From positions 930,001-994,000 of the forward strand of contig NZ_CP016771.1 in assembly GCF_002288005.1 (NCBI RefSeq): DNA of 64,000 nucleotides, read 5' to 3'. The first letter of the stretch is position 1, and each line of letters starts with the position of its first letter. Shown here piece by piece: positions 58,506 through 64,000 of the stretch. Under the pieces are notes generated by a model. It worked only from the letters and a program-made list of their open reading frames with translations. It was not told where the DNA came from and searched no databases. Origin of the DNA: Candidatus Nanopelagicus hibericus (GTDB lineage Bacteria > Actinomycetota > Actinomycetes > Nanopelagicales > Nanopelagicaceae). The position numbers and the translations under genes are program-made.

Positions 58506-59212
58506 TTCTTATCACCTGCTTTATCTTTTCCATACCCGCGATCCTTGGCATATGTAGCCAGAGAGGTTCGCAGTAATTTTCTGCCTCTATGTAACCTTGA
58601 CATCACCGTTCCAGTTGGAACCTCTGTTATTTCTGCAATCTCTTTATATGAAAACCCCTCAACATCTGAGAGATAAACTGCAATTCGAAACTCCTCTGGC
58701 ATAGCAGCCAGGGCATCTTTAATATCTTTGTCCGCAATATTTTCTAAGACTTCTTCCTCAGCCGATTTACCCTGATCACTTGTGTGTGAGGAGGCGGCAG
58801 CAATTTGCCAATCTTCCACCTCTCCTGCAGATATTTGTGGTCGGCGTTGATCTTTTCGATAATTATTAATAAACGTGGTGGTAAGAATTCTGTATAGCCA
58901 AGCTTTTAAATTAGTTCCGGGTTCAAATTGGTGAAAACTAGTAAATGCTTTTGCGTAAGTATCTTGAACTAAATCCTGTGCGTCGTGTGGATTTTTTGTA
59001 TACCTCAATGCAGCACCATAAAGCTGTGAAGTAAAAACCAAAGCATCTTTTTCAAATCTAGCTTTACGCTGCGCCAAACTCTCTTTATTTCGGTCAACTA
59101 CAACTGGTAATAAATCTTCGTTACTCATTTGGGCTAAGGCTACCTCGAATGGGGTTTTAGAAAAACTGAAATTAGTTTTAAATCGACCATCGTGCTGACG
59201 CAGTGCGTTCAT
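58502..59212 (-). CDS. sigR: ECF sigma factor SigR/SigH (thiol-oxidative stress)
   Basis: 236 aa from ATG 59212, or 208 aa from ATG 59128. Region 2 is [33 protein letters not shown]...[20 protein letters not shown]; region 4 is [44 protein letters not shown]. Paired with the overlapping rsrA. A promoter matching the SigR consensus lies right upstream, so positive autoregulation is likely. The two possible starts recall the long unstable and short stable forms of Streptomyces SigR. Confidence 0.94.
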   Translation of the reverse strand: MNALRQHDGRFKTNFSFSKTPFEVALAQMSNEDLLPVVVDRNKESLAQRKARFEKDALVFTSQLYGAALRYTKNPHDAQDLVQDTYAKAFTSFHQFEPGTNLKAWLYRILTTTFINNYRKDQRRPQISAGEVEDWQIAAASSHTSDQGKSAEEEVLENIADKDIKDALAAMPEEFRIAVYLSDVEGFSYKEIAEITEVPTGTVMSRLHRGRKLLRTSLATYAKDRGYGKDKAGDKK

Positions 59213-59217
59213 AGAAA

Positions 59218-59247
59218 TTAAACCTCTACTCAGGTTGATTTATTCCC
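59218..59247 (-). promoter_or_regulatory. SigR-type promoter (GGGAAT-N18-GTT) for sigR
   Basis: On the minus strand GGGAAT (59247-59242) is followed after 18 nt by GTTTAA (59223-59218), matching the GGGAAT-N18-GTT consensus of SigR-dependent promoters. Transcription would begin about at the ATG 59212, which would make that start leaderless or select ATG 59128. Confidence 0.65.
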
Positions 59248-59313
59248 ATAGGTGCTCCCTGGGCAGCAGGAAACCTCGACCTTACGCAGAAGACGGAAGG
59301 TAGACTGGTGGAT

Positions 59314-60612
59314 ATGACAAATTGGCCCGCACCTTTTCGAAATGGGCTCTCTCCTGCAAGTAAGCCAATTGATGCTCGATTAAGTATTCCTGGCTCAAAA
59401 TCTGCAACTAACCGTGCATTGATTTTAGCAGCGCTTGCTAATTCGCCATCAAGAATTAGAAAGCCTCTCTCCTCTCGTGATACCGACTTAATGGTGAAGG
59501 GATTAAGAAGTTTAGGCTGCAAAATTGATGAAGTTAAGACAGATGGAGGATTTGATTATCAAATCACACCACAAAAGTTAGTAGGACCTGCTCAAATTGA
59601 AGTTGGTAATGCCGGAACTGTAATGCGCTTCTTGCCTCCGCTTGCATCCCTTGCTTCAGGATTAATTCATTTTGATGGTGACGAGCGATCACACGAGCGA
59701 CCAATTGCCCCAGTTATAGATGCTTTGGAGCAGCTTGGTGTTTCCATAGAACACGGAAATAAATATCGATTACCAATAACTATCAACGGCGCTGGGAAAG
59801 TTAAAGGTGGTGAAGTCAAGATAGATGCAAGTGCTTCTAGTCAGTTTGTTTCAGCACTGCTTTTACTTGCCCCAGCAACTGAGATCGGCATTACTATAAA
59901 AAATATCGGACCCAATTTACCCTCACTGCCACACATTCAAATGACAATTCAAATGCTTCAAGCGTTTGGTGCACAGGTAGAGTTGAGCAAAAATCAGTGG
60001 GTAGTAAAGCCAGTTATCTTCTCAGGTCAAGATTTAACAATTGAACCTGATCTATCTAACGCCGCACCATTCATGGCTGCCGCCATGATTTGCGGTGGCA
60101 GCGTTTTGATTAATGATTGGCCAAAATCAACCACCCAACCTGGAGATCAGTTACGTGAAATTTTTGCAAAAATGGGGGCGAGAATTGAACTTACATCAAG
60201 TGGTTTGAAGGTTTCTGGTAATGGTGAAATTAATGGCATAGATATTGATTTACATGATGTTGGTGAATTAACACCCGCAATTGCAGCCCTGTCATCTTTA
60301 GCTAAGTCGCCTTCAACTTTAAGAGGTATTGGACACCTACGCTTACATGAGACTGATCGACTCTCTGCGTTAGCTAATGAAATAAATAATCTTGGTGGAG
60401 CTGTTACTGAAGGCCCCGGTGAATTATTAATTAATCCAAGAAAAATGCTTGCCTCCCAAATCTTTAAAAGCTATGAGGATCATCGAATGGCAACTGCTGG
60501 GGCGATTATTGGTTTAGCCGTGGATGGAGTTACGGTTGAAAATATTGAAACCACGAGAAAAACCCTCCCAGATTTTCCAGGAATGTGGCAGATGATGCTC
60601 AAAGGGGCTTAA
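59314..60612 (+). CDS. aroA: 3-phosphoshikimate 1-carboxyvinyltransferase (EPSP synthase)
   Basis: 432 aa from ATG 59314 (a GTG two codons upstream is possible). LSIPGSKSATNRALILAAL binds shikimate-3-phosphate, VGNAGTVMRFLPPLA binds PEP, HLRLHETDRLSALANEI and YEDHRMATAGAIIGL complete the active site. The shikimate pathway step for aromatic amino acids. Its neighbourhood with sigR and rsgA is conserved with mycobacteria. Stop shares one base with the rsgA ATG. Confidence 0.95.
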   Translation: MTNWPAPFRNGLSPASKPIDARLSIPGSKSATNRALILAALANSPSRIRKPLSSRDTDLMVKGLRSLGCKIDEVKTDGGFDYQITPQKLVGPAQIEVGNAGTVMRFLPPLASLASGLIHFDGDERSHERPIAPVIDALEQLGVSIEHGNKYRLPITINGAGKVKGGEVKIDASASSQFVSALLLLAPATEIGITIKNIGPNLPSLPHIQMTIQMLQAFGAQVELSKNQWVVKPVIFSGQDLTIEPDLSNAAPFMAAAMICGGSVLINDWPKSTTQPGDQLREIFAKMGARIELTSSGLKVSGNGEINGIDIDLHDVGELTPAIAALSSLAKSPSTLRGIGHLRLHETDRLSALANEINNLGGAVTEGPGELLINPRKMLASQIFKSYEDHRMATAGAIIGLAVDGVTVENIETTRKTLPDFPGMWQMMLKGA

Positions 60613-61664
60613 TGGTCAGATCAAAGCGTAACTGGGACGAAGATGATGTTCGCATAAATAAGTCACGCCAATTTGGCTCAAGTAACAAGGCAAGAGCTCG
60701 AACTAAGGACCGACCAGATTATGCCAACGCCGATACGGCAACAATTATTGAGGTTGACCGAGGCCGAGTGAAATGTTTGATCCAAACAAAGACAGGTAAA
60801 TTAATAATTACCGCAATGAAAGCAAGAGAGTTGGGAAAGAAATCAGTAGTTGTAGGAGACCTAGTCTCAGTAGTGGGTGACATTTCAGGTTCTGACGGCT
60901 CTTTGGCTCGAGTGGTTAGCGTGCTACCAAGAAAAAACTCATTAACTAGAACTATTGACGATCATGCGAATGACGAGCGGGTGATTGTTTCAAATGTTGA
61001 TGTGATGGCAATTGTTATCTCAGCGGCAAACCCTGATCCAAAAATAGGTCTAGTCGACCGTGCCCTAGCCGTTGCATACGATCAGGGAATAAAACCAATA
61101 ATTATTATGACTAAAAAAGATTTAGCTGATGGAGATGAATTTCTAAAAATCTATCAAGATCTTGAAATAACAGTGTTTAAGATTGATAAATCGTCGAATC
61201 TTGTAACTCTCAAAAAAGAATTAGCTGGCAAGATAACTGTTCTATTAGGTCACTCTGGAGTAGGTAAATCCACATTGGTCAATAATTTATTATCTACTCC
61301 ACAAAAGAATTCAATTAAGTCCGAGACTAAATCCACACAACAGGTGACTGGCGCAGTAAATGAGGTCACTGGTAGGGGTCGTCACACCACCTCAGGAGCT
61401 ATTGCCTTGCCATTATCTTCGACCTTTGATTCAGATGAGTTCGGTTGGATTATTGACACCCCAGGAGTTCGCTCTTTTGGTATTGCGCATATCAAGCCGT
61501 CCAGAGTTATCTCAGCCTTTCCTGAATTTACCGAGGCAATTTCAAATTGCAAAAAGAATTGCTCGCACAATGAATCCTCTTGTGCTTTGAATCACTGGCC
61601 TGGATTTAACAATCAAAATCTAGCAAGGCTTGCAAGCCTGCGAAGAGTTTTATCTCTCGGTTAA
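60612..61664 (+). CDS. rsgA: Ribosome small-subunit-dependent GTPase A
   Basis: 350 aa from ATG 60612, coupled to aroA (TAATG). Late 30S maturation GTPase. The OB-fold (EVDRGRVKCLIQTKTG...VGDLVSVVGDI), a circularly permuted GTPase domain with G4 TKKDL, G1 GHSGVGKSTLVNNL, G3 DTPGVRSF, and a C-terminal zinc finger CKKNCSHNESSC are all present. Confidence 0.95.
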   Translation: MVRSKRNWDEDDVRINKSRQFGSSNKARARTKDRPDYANADTATIIEVDRGRVKCLIQTKTGKLIITAMKARELGKKSVVVGDLVSVVGDISGSDGSLARVVSVLPRKNSLTRTIDDHANDERVIVSNVDVMAIVISAANPDPKIGLVDRALAVAYDQGIKPIIIMTKKDLADGDEFLKIYQDLEITVFKIDKSSNLVTLKKELAGKITVLLGHSGVGKSTLVNNLLSTPQKNSIKSETKSTQQVTGAVNEVTGRGRHTTSGAIALPLSSTFDSDEFGWIIDTPGVRSFGIAHIKPSRVISAFPEFTEAISNCKKNCSHNESSCALNHWPGFNNQNLARLASLRRVLSLG

Positions 61665-61689
61665 GAAAAGTAAGTGTAATCTGAACGCT

Positions 61690-63987
61690 ATGAAGGTTGA
61701 TCTTAAAAATGCAACTAATAGGCAGGTTGACCTATCTTTGGCCGGAATGACCTGCGCCTCATGTGTTAGCACAATTGAGAGATCGCTTAATAAATTACCT
61801 GGCGTAAGAGCTGCTGTAAATCTCGCCATGGAGTCAGCCCACATTATTGCCCCAAACAATATTTCAGATGCACAATTAATTTCAGCTGTTACCGCCGCTG
61901 GCTATAGCGCAAAGGCATTTAAGGGTGAGCGAGAGTCCTTTGAAAGATCTAATCGTCTGGGAATAAGAGTTTTACTAACACTGCTTTTTACCACCCCAGT
62001 GATTTTGATTTCGATGTTCCATGATTGGCACGCACAGATTGATAAAAACTTACTGCAATACCTTGATAGCTTTAATTCATTATTACAGAGCAATAAAGCA
62101 ACTTTTGAAATTGCCTACCCCCAGGCGCCAATAACAACCTGGCTACTGATTGCACTTTCACTGCCGGTAGTTTTTATCTTTGCTTGGCCGATTCACAGAG
62201 CCGCAATGAAGAACCTACTTAATCCAACAATGGATACTCTGGTTTCGTTAGGTTCATTAATTTCATTTGCGTGGAGTGCTTACTCTGCCTTTGATTACCA
62301 GCCAAATTCAGAAATGCCAAATATTTATGTTGAAGTCTCCGCTGCCGTTATTTTCTTTGTAATGCTAGGTCGATACCTCGAACACAGAGCAAAACATAAA
62401 GCTGGCTCATCACTTGCGGAGTTGTTTAAACTTTCAGTTTCTGAAGTAGAGATCAAAGTTGAAAACGAGAACAGAATTATCCCGATCGATCAATTACAAG
62501 TAGGTGATATTTTCGTAGTTAAGCCGGGTGATCGCATTGCAACTGATGGGCAAGTAATCTCAGGATTTACCACGGTTAATAATGCTTTTCTTACCGGTGA
62601 AGTAACACCAATGGAGGTTTCCATTGGAAGTTTGGTATTTGCTGGATCAATAAATAACAATGGCAATATCATTGTGAAAGCTACTCGGGTTGGATCTGAA
62701 ACAGAGTTAGCGCGAATTACAAGAATGGTGCTTGCGGCTCAATCTGAAAAAGCACCTGCCCAACAATTAGCGGATCGGGTTAGTAAAGTATTTGTTCCAG
62801 TTGTTCTTTTGCTATCGATCGCAACTTTCTTCGCGTGGTATTTAAATGAAGCGAATTTATCTAAATCAATCACTACCGCTGTGGCTGTCTTGGTGATTGC
62901 TTGCCCATGCGCCCTTGGCCTTGCCACTCCGATTGCGCTGTTAGTCGCAGGGGGTAAGGCGGCTCGCTCTGGGGTAGTAATTAGATCACCAAGATCAATT
63001 GAAAAGTCAGTCGGAATTACAGATGCAGTTTTTGATAAAACTGGCACAATTACTTCTGGGCAAATGCTCTTGCAACAAATGACATTGATCAATAATCCAC
63101 TCACAACTGCAAATACAGCAATTGCTACATTAGATTTGATGAGTTATGCGTTAAGTATTGAAAGCATGGACTCTCATCCAGTTGCGGTAGCAATTTCAAA
63201 AGCACTCTCAAAACAAGGAATTAAAGTTTTAAAAGTATCTGAATTTGAACATACCCCTGGTAGTGGAGTGGCCGGGCGTGTGCAGTCAACAATCTCGGCC
63301 ACCTCAAAGGCGGTTTTAATTGGCACGCCCATTTCAATTGCTCGTGCCACAACTGCGTTTTCGCCTGAAATTCAAAAAGCAATAGATTCAGGAGTTGCTC
63401 GATCAAATTCAATTGCCGTTCTTGCAGTAGATGGTTTGGCTTACGGTGTATTTGAGGTTGGTGATGAAATAAAAAGTGAGAGTAAATCTGCAATTTTACA
63501 TTTACAAAAGCTTGGAATAAATACTTGGTTAGCGACTGGAGACAATCAAGAGGCTGCCATTACAATTGGTACAGAGGTTGGTGTTCCTGCTGATCATATT
63601 TTTGCCAACGCATCCCCAGCCGACAAATTAGCACTTGTTGAAAACCTACAGGCCAAAGGCAAGGTGCTAATGATTGGTGATGGCATAAATGATGCAGCAG
63701 CTTTGGCAAAAGCAGATCTGAGTATTGCTATGGGCTCTGGGACAGATACCGCAATAGCTGTGGCTGACATAACTTTGATTAGGTCATCCTTAAATGCGGT
63801 GATTGATAGCCTTGCAATATCAAAAAAGAGTGTGAAAATTATTAAATCAAATCTTGGTTGGGCCTTTTTCTACAATGTTGTGGGTATTCCAATTGCAGCG
63901 AGTGGAAATTTGTCACCTATGTATGCGGCGGCGGCGATGTCTTGTTCTTCACTATTTGTGGTTTTAAATAGTTTACGTATTAAATAA
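61690..63987 (+). CDS. copA: Copper-translocating P1B-type ATPase
   Basis: 765 aa from ATG 61690; a longer frame starting inside rsgA at 61630 is less likely. One N-terminal HMA metal-binding domain with GMTCASC (Cys22/Cys25), about eight membrane helices, the transport-site CPC (VLVIACPCALGLATP), phosphorylation motif FDKTGTIT, the SMDSHPVAVA His-Pro pair, and VLMIGDGINDAAAL. The CPC and C-terminal YNVVGIPIAAS...MSCSSLFVVLNSLR with Met/Ser residues are typical of Cu+ exporters (CopA). No CopZ or CsoR gene before the window ends 13 bases later. Confidence 0.95.
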   Translation: MKVDLKNATNRQVDLSLAGMTCASCVSTIERSLNKLPGVRAAVNLAMESAHIIAPNNISDAQLISAVTAAGYSAKAFKGERESFERSNRLGIRVLLTLLFTTPVILISMFHDWHAQIDKNLLQYLDSFNSLLQSNKATFEIAYPQAPITTWLLIALSLPVVFIFAWPIHRAAMKNLLNPTMDTLVSLGSLISFAWSAYSAFDYQPNSEMPNIYVEVSAAVIFFVMLGRYLEHRAKHKAGSSLAELFKLSVSEVEIKVENENRIIPIDQLQVGDIFVVKPGDRIATDGQVISGFTTVNNAFLTGEVTPMEVSIGSLVFAGSINNNGNIIVKATRVGSETELARITRMVLAAQSEKAPAQQLADRVSKVFVPVVLLLSIATFFAWYLNEANLSKSITTAVAVLVIACPCALGLATPIALLVAGGKAARSGVVIRSPRSIEKSVGITDAVFDKTGTITSGQMLLQQMTLINNPLTTANTAIATLDLMSYALSIESMDSHPVAVAISKALSKQGIKVLKVSEFEHTPGSGVAGRVQSTISATSKAVLIGTPISIARATTAFSPEIQKAIDSGVARSNSIAVLAVDGLAYGVFEVGDEIKSESKSAILHLQKLGINTWLATGDNQEAAITIGTEVGVPADHIFANASPADKLALVENLQAKGKVLMIGDGINDAAALAKADLSIAMGSGTDTAIAVADITLIRSSLNAVIDSLAISKKSVKIIKSNLGWAFFYNVVGIPIAASGNLSPMYAAAAMSCSSLFVVLNSLRIK

Positions 63988-64000
63988 AATTGGTAGCGGG

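Noticed and set aside
61630-61689. Longer copA start inside rsgA
   Set aside because: Translates the conserved rsgA 3' end in another frame; the HMA domain begins soon after ATG 61690.

Overview
The window reads as chromosomal DNA of a small-genome, low-GC actinobacterium of the freshwater acI type (Nanopelagicales, e.g. Planktophila/Nanopelagicus). This assignment is an inference. It rests on an actinorhodopsin gene, AT-rich codon use, very tight gene packing with 1-4 bp overlaps, and actinobacterial hallmarks: fused Kgd (2-oxoglutarate decarboxylase/E1 with E2 domain), SigR-RsrA, DUF3039, a long delta subunit of ATP synthase, and the gene order argS-lysA-hom-thrC-thrB-rho-rpmE-prfA-prmC-sua5-(glyA)-rfe-atp known from Mycobacterium and Streptomyces. 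I see no insertion sequence, prophage, CRISPR array or rRNA. One tRNA gene is present.

Layout. 1-4.7 kb: a sugar-acid module (enolase paralog fragment, IlvD/Edd aldonate dehydratase, FAH-family enzyme, 2-oxoglutarate-semialdehyde dehydrogenase) that could run an oxidative pentose (Weimberg-like) route to 2-oxoglutarate. 4.7-7.8 kb: a zinc-ribbon protein, an ABC-2 exporter and two envelope proteins, one apparently starting at an ATA codon. 7.8-10.6 kb: cobalamin adenosyltransferase, MurA (with the Asp form of the active site) and GlpX. 10.6-31.8 kb: a long minus-strand block with the complete F1Fo ATP synthase, a GlcNAc-1-P transferase, GlyA, a degenerate Sua5-like protein, PrmC/RF1, L31, Rho, the threonine/lysine genes and ArgS. 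31.9-35.4 kb: tRNA-Leu(UAG), a coiled-coil protein, a membrane O-acyltransferase and a membrane protein with a histone-like tail. 35.5-41.7 kb: RdgB, RNase PH, MurI, the actinorhodopsin gene with an unusual structured leader, DUF2017, ClpS, a secreted GH18 protein and DUF3039. 41.7-48.9 kb: ArgF, three-gene transhydrogenase, pirin, an FMN-riboswitch-controlled PnuC-family transporter (RibM) and ArgG. 48.9-52.9 kb: a minimal Tad set (CpaF, TadB, TadC), a degenerate GGDEF protein, DUF4233 and an SDR. 53.1-64 kb: Kgd, nickel superoxide dismutase with its protease, a hotdog thioesterase, RsrA-SigR, AroA, RsgA and a copper P-type ATPase.

How the parts fit. The rhodopsin makes a light-driven proton gradient that the ATP synthase (with an epsilon subunit lacking its C-terminal helices) and the proton-translocating transhydrogenase can spend. 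Redox stress is covered by NiSOD and SigR/RsrA. The sugar-acid module would feed 2-oxoglutarate to Kgd.

The most interesting signal is the roughly 150-base leader in front of the rhodopsin gene. It holds a 47-codon upstream reading frame whose stop codon abuts the rhodopsin ATG, a 10-bp tetraloop hairpin, and a second hairpin that buries the rhodopsin Shine-Dalgarno sequence. A duplicated AAATGCCT/AGGCT motif allows alternative pairing. I do not recognise it as a known riboswitch class.
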